A DNA stretch of 64,000 nt from Carnegiea gigantea (taxonomy: Eukaryota > Streptophyta > Magnoliopsida > Caryophyllales > Cactaceae). The DNA lies in the NCBI GenBank assembly GCA_029747015.1, contig JAKOGI010001252.1, positions 33,501 through 97,500 of the forward strand, written 5' to 3'. Positions within the stretch are counted from its first letter, which is position 1. Each line of letters starts with the position of its first letter. Both the position numbers and the translations under genes were made by a program. Below the pieces are notes generated by a model, which saw only the letters and a list, made by a program, of their open reading frames with translations, did not search any database and was not told where the DNA came from. Of this stretch, positions 11,201 through 43,283 are shown piece after piece.

Positions 11201-12559
11201 AATATATTTAAACATTTGAATAACAAACACTATCATCTGAACATATATAATTTATTCTTCTCATAACAAAATATCTTAGTAAAATAATTACCCAAGAAAC
11301 CTTATCAAGATTCTTTCGGATTAAGACAGAGTTAAAATAGTAATTTTTATTATTTTTTTCTTAGATTAACTGTCAACGCAAATACAAACAAATTTTTGCA
11401 CTACAACTTGTAAATTAATTTGTCAACAATACATAATCAATGGTAACTAGGAAAATTTGAAGCCAATTAAAGTTTGAACTATCACTAAACTTGGTAAATG
11501 GGTCATTTGATTCGAATTTGAGTCGAGACTTTTTCTAGTTGACAAGATTCAGTTCGATTTCAATTTGGATTGAGTCATTTTCAGTCATGTTTAATTTCGA
11601 GGCACTTGACGTTTAGTCCAATAAGTTTTTCTTCCAAAGAAGAATAACTTTTGTGAAACATGTCTTGGTTGGGTGTGGTTCTGCAAGGGCATTAGGCCCA
11701 GAGGTAGAAGTAGCTTGTTGGGCTACATAGGAAATTATCGGGGGATGCCAATGATGTCATTTGGTATTCTAATTCTAAAGTGTCCTCTACATGACTCATA
11801 ACAATTGTAGTTTCACCTCTAAAGCCCCTGCTTTTAATTCTATGCGCCCAACTATTGGTGATGGTACTAATTCATATAGCACACTAGTACAATTTTTCTA
11901 AAAACTCATATCTCTCCACTTAAATTAAAGAATGTCCTTCACATGTCTAAACTTATATTTCTCTATCTTCTATCAGGTTCCATGTAGTTCTAATCAAGTC
12001 AAATCTTGAGTTTACTTTTGATTATCTATTTCACCTGTCAATTTTGATATAAATTCAGGTCATTCCAATCAGATCACTTCTATCAAGTATAACCATCACG
12101 TCATGTCGCTCAAGCGTCTAAATTGAAAGATTGAATAAGGATTAAGTGACCCACCACCTATGGCAAGCTAATCAACCTAGGTGTTGAAATGCGCATAGAA
12201 CTCCAGATGGAATGGTACATGCATGAAAATGAAGCTAAATGGACCACCTTGCCACGTTTGGGAGAGATATGGTTGAGAAATTCATTAAGAGAATCTCCAA
12301 GACTATTGGATGACAAACATGAAAATTGCAGCCTTTCATACAGCAACACAAATGACAATAAAAGTGACATTGATCAGCAAACAGATTGACAAACGTCCTG
12401 ACGTTTGACAAACGCCATCAAAGAAACCCAATCAGAAGCCTACAGCAATGGTATTAATCACATTAGAGATAAAGTCACTGGATCGAGCATTCAAACGGTC
12501 ACGGCTTACAGAGGGACCCTTGGGGCAGCATAACCTACCGGGCTAACTTGCATTGTCTG
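11201..12559. other. AT-rich DNA without a supported gene
   Basis: I see no coding exon, RNA gene or clear element here. A part at about 11490-11600 is built of GAATTTGAGTCGAG / TTCGATTTCAATTTGG-type motifs. These resemble the interior of degenerate MITEs elsewhere in the window (42328-42565), but no clear ends were found. Confidence 0.5.
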
Positions 12560-13900
12560 ATCCGCAAGTCATACGAGAAAATAAGACAAATCTATTTATG
12601 GAATCTCAGCTTACCTAGACACTGTTTTTATTTTATCTTTTTCCATTATTGAATTGGGTAAACTTGAATTATAAAGAGCGTGGCTGATCAAATACAGACA
12701 TTAACTTCTAGATATATGTCTAAGTGCTTAACTTTTTGTTGACAGATCATTCTTTTCTATCCCTCCTCAATTTTACAAAAATCTCACCCCTTCCGTTCCT
12801 GTCCCACTCTCCATCGTAATAAACTTTCATTTCAGAAAAATTTCACCCCTTCTCTTTCCATTCATTACCTAAAAAATCTCACTTTATCTCATTCTTTACC
12901 ATCCCTTCCATTAACATCCCACCCATTTCCATTCAAAAAAAGAAAAAAAGCCTTAAGATAGTAGGTAAAAATATAGTTAGTCAAATCTGCACAAATGCTA
13001 AATGTTTTAGGGAAATTTATTCGACAAATTTGACAGGAAATATAAATATGACTCAAACAGAATATTATTGGCCCAAGGTGATATTTAAGGGCTTTAATTC
13101 GTCGAAAGAGTAGTTAGCAGATTGGAGCAAGTCGAAGCAGATTGGATCAGATAGTTGGTTCAACATGCAGAAAACGAACATGACTAATTTATGTTATCCG
13201 CAAATTACACTCAAAAATACGACAACCCTATTTTTTCAAAATCAATTTAGTTAGACTAGGTAATATTCGGCCCAAGGAAATATTTAAGGACATTAACTCG
13301 TCAAAAGAGCAATTAGCAGACTGGAGCATGTAGAAGCAAATTGAAGCAAGTAGTATGTTCAACATATTGAAAATAAACAGGTCCTAAGTATCTTTGTAAA
13401 TTACACTAAAAAATAGGACAGCTCTATCTATGGAAAATCAACTTGAGTAGACCAGATCCCACCCCAAAATACAGACACTATCTTCTAGATATATTTAAGG
13501 GCTTATTCTTTTTGTTGGTAAATTATTTGTTTTCATCCCTTTCCACTTCTTTCCGTGAAAAATCTCACCACCTTTCCCACTTTCCATCCTTTAAAAAATT
13601 GTTCCAAAAAAAATCTTAACCCTTCTCTTCCCACTCTCCCGCTCCCCCCCCCCCCCCCCCCCAAAAAAAAAAAAAAAACCCTCGTTCCAACGCGATCTCC
13701 CTTAACATTCCAGTCCTTCCCTTGACATCCCACCACTTCCGACTCAAAAGAGCCAGCGCTAAGAAGCAGGTAAAAATAAAAATATTATTAGTCAAATCCA
13801 AAATGTTAAACTTTCATAAACAAATTTACTGGACAAATTTGACAGCAAATATAAACATGACTTAAACTGAATATTATTGGGTCCAAGGTAAGTGCTTAAG
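12560..13900. repeat. Local duplications: ~199-bp tandem pair inside a larger duplication
   Basis: A unit containing GGCCCAAGG, TATTTAAGG and TTAGCAGA at about 13071 recurs at about 13270 (period 199). A larger block running from CAGACATTAACTTCTAGATAT (about 12697) through AATATTATTGGCCCAAGG returns, diverged, at about 13465-13890. Each large copy contains a CCCTTTCCACTT-like pyrimidine stretch. The second copy has gained a run of 19 C followed by 16 A at 13644-13678. No coding is seen. Confidence 0.6.
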
Positions 13901-14547
13901 GACATTAATGCGTCTCATTCTACATTGATTTCATATAATTATCACCATCCCTTTACCTTGACGAAACAAGCACAACATGAAATCTGCAGACGCGAGAAGA
14001 TTGACGCATAACATGAAATATACAGCCGTAATTATTACTAAGAAAATGTGAAAAACTCGCAAAATACATGCAGTATTTACCAGATACCAAGTCTAGGGAC
14101 AAAACTTTTACAAGAACACGAATAAACATACAAACAAATGTTCCATGTCTTATTCCAGTAGTGTTTGGAGCTGAACTGCTGAACTGATGCCTTGCCTTAT
14201 TTGAACTGGAATCAAATTCAAACTTACTGCAATGTAGGACCAATTATCATATCCTCATAATAAAAATAAAAATAAAAATAAAAACCTTACGCGGAAAACC
14301 CCTTTTAGCTGTTCAGGAGGCGAGGAGGCAGCGACTGGGGAAAGAAAAAGATAATTCATATCGAAAGATTGTCTCATTATTTACAACCCCAAAAAGAGAT
14401 TTCAAAAATTAATACCTAGCCTGGGAAGAAAAGAGTAAAATCCTGTGTAGGAAGAAAAGCAAAAGTGAAGGTGTAGTGTAGGAATGAAGTTACAAACATT
14501 TACACTAACAAATTTTGACCAAAGTCGTAGTCTACACTCTACAGCTT

Positions 14548-34289
<19,742 letters not shown>

Positions 34290-34560
34290 TTTTGAAGAGA
34301 GAGAGGGACAGACAAGAGGGAGAAAGTAAAGATGGGGAGGATATGCAGGAGAAATTGGGAATTTGTGAAATTGTTAGAACGTGCGGGTCACGGGCAGAAC
34401 CGTACAAGTCTCTCTATAAGAGGTTATGGTTTGGTTAATTTGAAAATGCAATTTACAACAATTAGAAAGTTGTTACGACTGCTTCTTCAGGGCTAAGTCT
34501 TCGATTTCTTGCAAGCTAAGTTCTCATCTGGGAAATAAGTAAATAATAGTACATGAGTAC
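34290..34560 (-). promoter_or_regulatory. Probable 5' leader and promoter region of the MINDY gene
   Basis: Upstream of the ATG the minus strand has a pyrimidine patch (GTCTGTCCCTCTCTCTCTTC) within 40 bases of the start, typical of plant leaders. A TATA-like CTTATAGAG lies about 130 bases upstream. No transcript data are available, so the start site is an inference. Confidence 0.35.
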
Positions 34561-34899
34561 TTCATACTCTCTTTAATCTAGTCTAAATAATATAATTGAT
34601 GTTTATTAAAAATTATGTATAATCCAGTTAGAAAAGAGCAGCTCAAAATATAAATTATATGTTTTATCTACATTGTTACACTTAGTTAGGTCTTATGGAT
34701 TTATAGGTAAGTGTATTTGCTTCTAATTGTTGAGTTCCATTGCTCAAACGATTGCAATGACACTTTGCTATTTTTTTTTATTTTTATCTTTCCCATCATT
34801 TTTTCATTTTGTTCCCTAATTAACATTTGCTTAATTTTTTTTAAGAAATATATTACATTTGTTAAATTATGTTTTTCAATCAAGAATTATGTATCAAAA

Positions 34900-35880
34900 A
34901 CTATTTACTTAAAAGTGATCTATTATTTATCAAAAACTAACCTATTTTCACTAGAAAGTATCCTATTGTTCACTAAAAATTAGCCGTTTTTTCACCAAAA
35001 TATTTTTAATGGTTTGTCATCTACAACTTATTTAGGGTTTATGTTTTTAAAATTTTTTATATTTCCATTTTTTCGGCAACATTTTTCTACTTTTTAAAAA
35101 CATATTATTCAAGGCAAAGTTTTTTGAATGAATTTTTTCCTAAAAAAATTTAACTAATCACATTGTTTGCTAAATATTGTTATATTACACTAAAAGTTAA
35201 CCTAGCATTCACCCAAAGATAACCTTATTCTACACTAAAATTAATCTATTGCTCACTAAAATTAAAGTATCATTCACTAAAAGTTAACCTAAATGTTCAC
35301 ACATGATAATCTATTATGCACTAAAAATTAATCTATTTTTTACTAAACAATAAAGTATTATTCACCAAAACTTAATCTAATATTCACTGAAAAATAATAT
35401 ATCATACCCTAAAATATAACATATTGTACTCTAAAAATTACAGTATTGTTCATTAAGAATTAACCTATTGTACACCAAAAATAACCTATTGTATACTAAA
35501 AATTAAATTATTTTTCACTAAAAATTATTGTACGGTTTAGCACCCTTTTTCTTTCTTCTCCTTATGTCATTCACAATCTCTGTGTGAACCTCAAAAGAAA
35601 TATTATATATAATTTTAGATGTGTTTAGAGTTAAAATTGGACGAGTAAACAAGTCCAACAAAAAAAAAAAGAATTAAGATAAAATAAAGTGTACAAAACT
35701 AAAAAGGAACAAGAAAAAACCCAACATTCACTAAAAAATAACCTATCATATACTAGAACATAGCCTCTTGTACACTAAAAATTAAAGTAAAAACTAATCC
35801 ACCTTACATTAAAAAACAACCTATTGTAAACTAAAAGGTAAAGTATTTTTCACTAAAAATTAACATATAGTTCACCACCC
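34900..35880. repeat. Degenerate ~22-bp minisatellite (CTATTGTTCACTAAAAATTAA type)
   Basis: Dozens of diverged units of the type CACTAAAAATTAACCTATTG follow each other with spacing of about 20-25 bases. A larger unit, containing CACCCTTTTTCTTTCTTCTC and TTTTAGATGTGTTTAGAGTT, occurs at about 35541 and again at about 35876 (offset 335), so the array has also been duplicated as a block. There is no coding. Confidence 0.75.
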
Positions 35881-36060
35881 TTTTTTTCTTTCTTCTCTTC
35901 ATGGAATTCACAATTTCTATGTGAGCCTCGAATAAAATATTAGATATAATTTTAGATGTGTTTAGAGTTAAAATTGGAAATGAAACAAGTCCAAAAAAAC
36001 ATTAAGACAAAACATAACTCTATGAAATGAAAATGCAACCAAAAAAACATAAAGATGCTC

Positions 36061-37034
36061 ATGTGATGCTTTGAACTCGCTACTTTTACCATCATAACCA
36101 ATGCCTTCACCAATGCAGCGAACTAGCAATTGCCAAGTTTGACACTTAGTTGCAATAGATCAATATTACCGCATAAGAAAATTGAATGGAAGTCACACAC
36201 GCACGCCTTCCATGCGTGTTTACAAAGGAAGCTCCTATGCTCAAGGATTTACAATATAATTTGCGTAAGACATGTGTCTTTCATTTTGTGTCTCTGAAGT
36301 AGAAGTTTATGTCTATTAGGTAGAAGTTTACAATATAATTTGCGTAACACCTGTGTCTTTCATTTTATGTCTATTAGGTACAATACTCCTATGAGGTAGA
36401 ATTTTGTTAATCTATTAACTAATATTATTCTATTTTATGTCTATTGTAGATTAAAGTTAAGATGTGATAGCCATTATCAAGTTTTTTCACGGCTGTTGTT
36501 ACATGCATGTACTATATATTCGTTTGATCGATCAATAAATGAGAAATAGACAAAAAGTTTTAATCCTCAGTAATCATCGTCATCGTCATTTTTCTTGCTT
36601 TTACTTCTAGCGTATGAATAAAGAGAACATATAAAATTTTATCCACCTTTTTCACAAAAGTTCCAAGCTAAAGTAGTAAATTATGGTTCCAACTTCATTA
36701 TAATTCTTATTTACTCTCACTATTTCTTAGTATGTCGAATTCAGTTTGTCAAACTTTCAAGCAAAGTCTAACAGTGGTGCTATTAGGTACCCAAGTTACA
36801 ATTTTTTCCTTGCACGTATTAGAAAATTCGAGGCTCAGTATTGACAATGAAGCATGATAACATTGATAATTCAATTAAGTTCTTTTATTTAAATCATGAA
36901 TGTTTCAATGAAATGTACAAAATAAAACACATGCAAAAACCAAAAAGAGAGAGAGAGAAGGAGACGAAATAGAGATTAACATAGGACTATCATTCTTGAG
37001 GTGTAAAAATCCTTGAACGATCATCAACAACTTC
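36061..37034. other. AT-rich DNA with a 79-bp tandem duplication, no gene
   Basis: TTTACAATATAATTTGCGTAA at 36248 returns at 36327, with parallel flanks (CTGTGTCTTTCATTTTATGTC). The rest to the LTR start at 37035 contains nothing I can support. Confidence 0.5.
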
Positions 37035-37611
37035 TGTTGGAGTAATTTCCATGAAAATGAAACTTTAACAAGATAATTATTTTCATAAAAATGGTTATAA
37101 AATATATTTTTAAATTATGCCTAAATAATGGTTAATTATTTTGATAATTAATTATTACAATGCACCTTTTGGTAAATAATTAATTTGATTAATTATATAT
37201 GAAAAGGTACAAGTTAGTTTGGCTAATTAACTAATTTATACTTTTTAAAATAAATAATGCAAGGGTGTGTCCTTGTTGAAGAGACATGATGAACTTTATA
37301 AATATGGAGCACCTTGGCATGCATTGGTATGCCTTAATGGGGGCATGATTAAGAGAGTTGTACTAACACCATAATCCCTAAAAATTTTGTTATGGCTAGG
37401 ACACTTGGGGTCCTATCTTAGTGAGCGCAACACGTAAATAGGAAAGACTTCTTTTTATCCGAAAGTCTTATTTAGTATGTCCTGTTGCATGTAGTGTGAA
37501 TAGAGTTTTTAGAAAAATTGCATTTACACTACCTAAAAGCATGGTTAATTGAACACTGGGTTTGTCTTTGGCAAACTTATATATTTATCTATCAAACCGA
37601 ATTTTACACCA
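37035..37611 (+). repeat. 5' LTR of the old element
   Basis: It starts TGTTGGAGTAATTTCCATG and ends AATTTTACACCA. It shares with the 3' LTR the strings GTTTGGCTAATTAA, GATGAACT.TATAAATATG, GCATGCATTG and TATATTTATCTATCAA. TATAAATATGGAGC at about 37300 is a TATA candidate. Confidence 0.88.
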
Positions 37612-38535
37612 GTAATTTAAAGACTCTATTTAGTCTATTATAAAGAAGTCCTTTTAATCTGAATGTGTCAAATTGAAGGTTTGATGGAAGAAAGGGACAT
37701 GACATTTAGGGATGTAATCTTGATGTATTATAGATGTTTCTCTTAATGCAATCAACATAATATTGTTGACTTAGCTATACTACAACGTATTTAGTGACAT
37801 TTGGAGGCAACATATTGCATAGCCTGACAACAAACATGTTCGTGGCATTATATGCAATCCGGCTTTATAGGCTGGAGGGTTTTTTTTTTACGGAATTTTT
37901 GACGGAAAAAAGTTGAGTTTTTGATGGAAAGTGAAATTTTGGACGGCAATTTTGACGGAAAAAATGCCAGTCAAAAAAAGCTTTGTCGAAATGATTTTTT
38001 TGACTGATCCGTCAAAAATTTTGACAGATAGTTTTCAACAGGCTGATATTCCGTCAAAATTTTTCTGACGGTCCTTTGTGACGGACTGACACCTCGTCAG
38101 TATGATTTCGATGAATTTTTTGACGGACTCATTTCCCGTCAAATCAGTATTTCGGCGGAACTTTTGATCGGTTAAGCTGTCCATCAAAAATTGTTGCACG
38201 AATGGAATGTTAGGTGTGGGCAATATTTTTGACGGCCTGCTTTGACGGAGTCCATCAAAATTTTTGACGGAAGTTGTGTATCCCGTCAAAAAATTCTACA
38301 AACGCGATTAAAAATCTAATATTAAGAACTCACATGTTTTCCCAGATGTAGCATTTTCAATTTTAATCAATGTCATCACACGTCAGGAAACAAATGAAGT
38401 GAAATTATGTAGATAATAAAATTTACAAATTAACGTACAGTTCCATTAGAAGGATTGGAAATGTACCTACATAGGTTCCACTCGCATAATCAACCAACAT
38501 AACAAAAATTGTTCAACTACTAAAACACATCGTAA

Positions 38536-38790
38536 CTAATCATCGGAGGAATCATCTAAGTGGGATGGATCAGGCTCATCTTCATCATCATCTAGAGGCG
38601 GTGCTGTTGAGGACCCAGCTTGCTGACTCTTGAAGAACCTCCAGAGCTTGCTGATCTTACTTTTAACTTTCTCCTTATCTCGCTGCCTCGCAGCCTTTTC
38701 TTGAGCCAGCTCTTGTTAGAATTTAGCTTCCTTCTCCTCGACCTATTTGCGAAGGTCTTGAATCTCTTTTTGGTGAGCCTCATCGCTTTA
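38536..38790 (-). pseudogene. CACTA transposase-like C-terminal remnant (coiled coil, acidic tail)
   Basis: A minus-strand frame reads SDEAHQKEIQDLRK, stop, VEEKEAKF, stop, then QELAQEKAARQRDKEKVKSK and on to an acidic end, PLDDDEDEPDPSHLDDSSDD followed by TAG at 38536. The heptad-like charged helix near the C-terminus fits the plant transposase (Ptta/En/Spm) class. Two stops make it non-functional. Similarity is by pattern only. Confidence 0.5.
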
Positions 38791-38791
38791 T

Positions 38792-39150
38792 GGTTTAGGG
38801 TTTACAGGGTTTAGGGTTTAGGGTTCAGGTTTAGGGTTTAGGGTTTAGGGTTTAGAGTTAGGGTTAGGGTTTAGGGTTTAGGGTTTAGGGTTTAGTGTTA
38901 GGGTTTAGGGTTTCTGGTTTCTAGGGTTTAGGGTTTAGGGTTTAGGGTTTAGGGTTAGGGTTTAGGGTTTCTAGGGTTTAGGGTTTTTAGGGTTCAAAGT
39001 TTACGGTTTCTAGGGTGCAGGGTTTCCAGGGTTCATTGCTTACAGGGCTTAGGGCTTAGGGTTTAGGATAGGGTACATGGTTTCCAGTTTGTAGGGTTTA
39101 TAGTTAGGGGTTTTGTTTGTTTTTAATTTAAGGGTTTAGGGTTTCTAGGC
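38792..39150. repeat. Interstitial telomere-like repeat tract (TTTAGGG)n
   Basis: Some 25 or more units of TTTAGGG and close variants (TTAGGG, TTTCTAGGG, TTCAGGG) run in one direction. They are purest at about 38810-38975 and decay towards 39150. This is the plant telomere motif in an internal position, inside the CACTA-like element. Confidence 0.9.
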
Positions 39151-39999
39151 TTAGTATGATGTGTACTGGGGTTTCCTAGGCTTAATATGATACGTTGCTG
39201 CCTTAGTCTCATACCTAAATCATGAAATTGATGGAATCAGAAATTAAAATATATAGTCCTTTCATGTACATGCGAGTATACACCCGGATGCAACACTGAA
39301 ACAGTAAATTGATTAGCACTTCACTAGTCATTTGAAACTGGTTTTTTTTTTTGTTTTTCACCACATGAATACAAAAGCTGCACTGCTTATTAGTTTACCC
39401 CATAAAGGTCTCCCCCAAAGCCATTCAATTTGATTAGTCACATACTTGGTCACATCAACTACAAAAATACCACTGTCATTCCTAATTAACTACAATATAT
39501 ACATTGTAAATATTTAAGTTGTTAACATTAAAAACATTTGAGATGCCTCGAGAAAAATCTTTACAAAAACAAATTTTGACAACACATAATTGTACAATGT
39601 GACAAACAAAGTAAGTATATGAGAAGAAGATGCATGTTTCTTTTTTTTTTTTAAAGGAACAACGATTTAGGGGTTACTTTTTTAGATGTTTAATTAGAAC
39701 TAATTTTTTCACTTTTGTTTATACCTGTGCCAGTGGGCATTCCAAAACTTAATTATTATACTCTAGAGAGCTTTAGTTGTGCCCTTTGTATTAATCTGAA
39801 CAGAACTTCGCTAATTGTCAGCATATTATAGTAGCGACCAATTAATGGTAATAAAGCAAATGAACTTTTTTTTAAAAATAATTAGTAACAATGCGGTATA
39901 ATAGTATGACTCGATAAGTATAAATTAATACTAGTATAGTACTGAATGGGCCTTTTTTTATGTCACATAAGTAATACAGTATAAACGGTGTTACCATCC

Positions 40000-40047
40000 T
40001 TACCGTACATAGTCATAAAAAACGAAGACCAATTCTATCAATATAAG

Positions 40048-40109
<62 letters not shown>

Positions 40110-40260
40110 GACTATCAATATAAGAATATAAATGTAGTTGTATATTGTATTGTTCTTGAGCTTAACTTGTCCCAATGACATAATATTACCAAATTTATCA
40201 TAAGCATGGTATATAGTCATAAAAAGAAGAAAGAAGACCCCCCAATTATATAATATATTA

Positions 40261-40324
<64 letters not shown>

Positions 40325-40430
40325 GAGACTATCAATATAAGAATATAAATGAAGCTGTATATTGTATTGTTCTTGAGCTTAACTTGTCCCAATGACATAA
40401 TACTACCAAATTTATCATGAACATGGCACG
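40000..40430. repeat. 217-bp tandem duplication with two (AT)n runs
   Basis: GTGAGACTATCAATATAAGA at 40106 returns at 40323, followed in both cases by the TGTATATTGTATTGTTCTTG and CTTAACTTGTCCCAATGACA region. Each unit is preceded by an (AT)n run (40049-40105 and 40262-40321). Confidence 0.85.
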
Positions 40431-41252
40431 CTTAAACATTAATAAGGAAAGTCACTATTGCTATGAGTAAAATAAAATAAAAAGATTCATAGCCATAATA
40501 AAATACGGATGCTACAATAACAAACAATACCCTTGAAAAATTATATATGAGAATCTAAATTAAAATAATAAGTCATTCTGTGAACGATTACAAGGTACCT
40601 TGTTCTATAACGTTACTAATTAAATTACTACAACCATGCATTAATATCTAGTGAGTCAGAGATATTTTCTAATAATATGTTTCTTTTTGCTGTACTTTCT
40701 AAAAATGTAGTTCAATAATCTCATTTATATTAAATATGAGAATTACGCTTCCATTTTCTTGTCTTTGTCTATTTCTTATCAATATTGTATGTTTTTAAGT
40801 GATCATGTGTATTTTTTTTAAAGACAAGAAAATGAAGGGGAGTAGTTTGCGTTGTCTATAGTCACTAAGACATTGAAATTTCCAAACACCACATTCATTA
40901 TTATACTCGCAATCTATAAATTTCTCTTAATTAGACATTCACAAACTAATATACGACAAAATTAACAAATTCATATTTCCAATTAAATGGCTTAGAACTT
41001 AATTACCGAAACCGCCGCCCGACTACTCGATCCCTCACCGTCCACCGGCCAACGTAACCTCCGTGCACTCACCGGCCGTCATCACCGCAGCCTCTGTGCA
41101 CCCCTACCACTGCTCGGCCACTGCTTAGCCCACGGCCACCGCTCAGCCCCCGGCCACGGCGCCCAAATGCGGAGTTTCGCCGGCAACTACAAACCAGAGC
41201 AAAATCAAACCGCGTCGAGCACGAGTAGAAGATGAAATTGCAATGAACTTAC

Positions 41253-41410
41253 CAAGTGATTCTAAGAGGAATTCAAGCGCCTTGCCATTAAGAGATGCGA
41301 ATGCACAATCTTCAGCGAGCTTGAGAACGAAATTGCAAAGATCAGACGCCGAAATCTGGAGTTCAGCAAGGAAAGAAATTGCAAAGAAATGAGGAAGAGG
41401 AAGGTGAGAT
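41253..41410 (-). other. Exon-like open stretch with a splice donor inside the CACTA-like element
   Basis: The minus strand reads FLAELQISASDLCNFVLKL and then EDCAFASLNGKALEFLLE, ending at ...CACTTG|GTAAGTTC, a good plant donor. No ATG and no matching acceptor-side exon was recognised. It may be part of the element's own gene or a captured host exon. Confidence 0.3.
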
Positions 41411-41790
41411 TTATGGAGCTAGGAGCTTGAGAACCAGAGGATGAGATTTATGTAGGAAGAGGAAGGGGAGAGTTATGGCAGACGTCTGTGAGTCAATTGA
41501 ATGTGAGTTGAAGCTACTGGGGGCCTGTTCAATTAATTGACAACTGTGACGGTATTTTTGACGGGAACAGTCAAAAAAAAAACTTACTTTTTCATCTTTT
41601 TGACGGGCCTGTGAGAAAAGTCCAAAGTCCGTCAAAATTAATCAGAATTTTTTACGGACACGGTCAAAATTTTCCACAACTCGTCAAAAAGGTTTTCGAG
41701 ATCTGTGTTCTCTGCACTTCCGTCAAAAAATTTTACTTTCCGTCAAAATTTTTGTTGTACATTTGACAGACTAAATACCTGTTAAAATTT

Positions 41791-43029
41791 GCCATCAAAA
41801 ATAATTAATTAGATCATTAGCATAATAGATGAGGAATCTTGACAAAGGTCGTGATTGACGGGACAAAATATATGTTTGTCCTTGCAGTGCGAGCCATTGT
41901 TCCCAGATTGGTAGTTTCATGAACTAATGGACACCACTTTAGTGACGCCATCATTGCCGCATTGAATGGCCAATGCTCAAAGATTTGTTTCAACATGTCA
42001 AGCTTCATCTTTGATCAAGTGATTATCATGATAATGGTGATAATAGTTGTCATGGTGGTTTCTTTAAAGTTGATGACAAAGATGAGATTATGGCCTCTTA
42101 GTGATCCCATCTAGGATGGTTACCCGACAACTAGTTGATGTGTTATACTAAAATATTTAAGTCCATGTATGATAAGTTTTTGGGCTTGTTTATATATACT
42201 TTAGTGCGGTGCCAAGGAGTGCACATTTATATATTGTTTCTATATATTGTTTCTGGGACTTGGTTATAACCATAAGACTTTTAGTATGGTCATAAGAAAA
42301 ATTAAAAGATAGATATGGATAGAAATTTAGAGCTGGGTAACGGATAATTTTGGATTGATCCATTTAATAAATGGGTCAATTTAATACTTACAAATAGTTT
42401 AAATATGCTCAAAATTGAAAAATAACATGTTTTCAAACTAAATGATGAAATTATGTTGATTTCAGGTCGAATCGTTTCAGTTTATGTCCGATTCGAATTT
42501 CTCTCAGTAACTTCAGGTTAAGTTTGGGTCGAGTTATCGTGTCGGATTAGACTTTTCCAACTCTAGATGGAATGTAAATATGTAAATATTTACATTAGTC
42601 CATGAATAAATATAAATTAGAAATTCCATATGACAGACCTACCATTATTTACTCTAGTTGGGAGTAAACGGTAAGGGTAATCTATAATTATTTGGTGATG
42701 AAATATGTTTTTTTTTAAAGTCTGCTAATTAAAATTATAATCAGGTGGACCTGGATGAAAATATGAAAATATTTTCATGTACTAAATTTAGAGGCTATGT
42801 TGTCCAAGTTTTAATAGTTAGACTTTAGTTTTGTTATTTTTTGTTGACTTTAGAAGTCTTATGGGTCCATAATTAATACTTACAAAGAAAATGCATACGA
42901 ACGGATAAATAAATATACATATATGTGGTATAATAAATTAAAGTCTTGAGTGTAGACTTCAGCAACATTATCAAAGTCAAGTAATTAATAAATCTTATGA
43001 CTTTGGTAGGAATGGCGTAAAGCCCACAC
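41791..43029. other. Interior of the old LTR element, no coding supported
   Basis: This holds no recognisable domain. The frame at 41817-42008 (minus) is short and unsupported. The stretch contains the MITE candidate at 42328-42565. Confidence 0.45.
42328..42565. mobile_element. Candidate hAT-like MITE (238 bp)
   Basis: The ends read TAGAGCTGGGTAA and, reversed, TAGAGTTGGAAAA, so eight of the first nine bases agree. The interior has GGTCGAA / GATTCGAATTT / GGGTCGAGTTATCG motifs typical of plant hAT-type MITEs. The flanking bases (GATAGAAA and GATGGAAT) agree at only 6 of 8 and need a shifted boundary. Confidence 0.35.
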
Positions 43030-43283
43030 TAAGGGTGTATTCGGTACGGTTGAAAATCATTTTCCCATAAAATAATTTTCCATGTAAAATAATTTTTTAT
43101 GTAAAATAATTTTCAGCTCATATTTTCAATTATTTGGTAAAAGAGAAAATGACGTTTCTAGAAAATGAGTTTAATTAGCAAAAAAATAAACAAAAAAGCT
43201 AGAAAGAGGCACATTAGTGAAAAACAAAAACTAAGCAAGAAATTTAGAAAAATGGGAATTTTTATTTTGTTCTTTGGGGAATT

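Larger units (their letters stand above)
37778..41790. mobile_element. CACTA-like (En/Spm) non-autonomous element
   Basis: Both ends carry dense subterminal repeats of the type CCGTCAAAAATTTTGACGG in both orientations (37885-38300 and 41545-41790), a hallmark of plant CACTA elements. The left end reads TACTACAACGTATTTAGTGA at 37778, one base off CACTACAA. The right end is less clear: reversed it reads TACAACAAAAATTTTGACGG near 41756, or AACAGGTATTTAGT further out. Inside are a transposase-like C-terminal remnant, a telomere-like tract, AT microsatellites and a GC-rich patch. The exact ends and the 3-bp duplication were not established. Confidence 0.65.

Noticed and set aside
13533..13801. Frames with Phe and Gly runs on the minus strand
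   Set aside because: Caused by the poly(C)/poly(A) tract at 13644-13678.
38792..39150. Telomere repeats as a chromosome end
   Set aside because: The tract is short, decays to one side, and is flanked by transposon DNA on both sides. It is internal.
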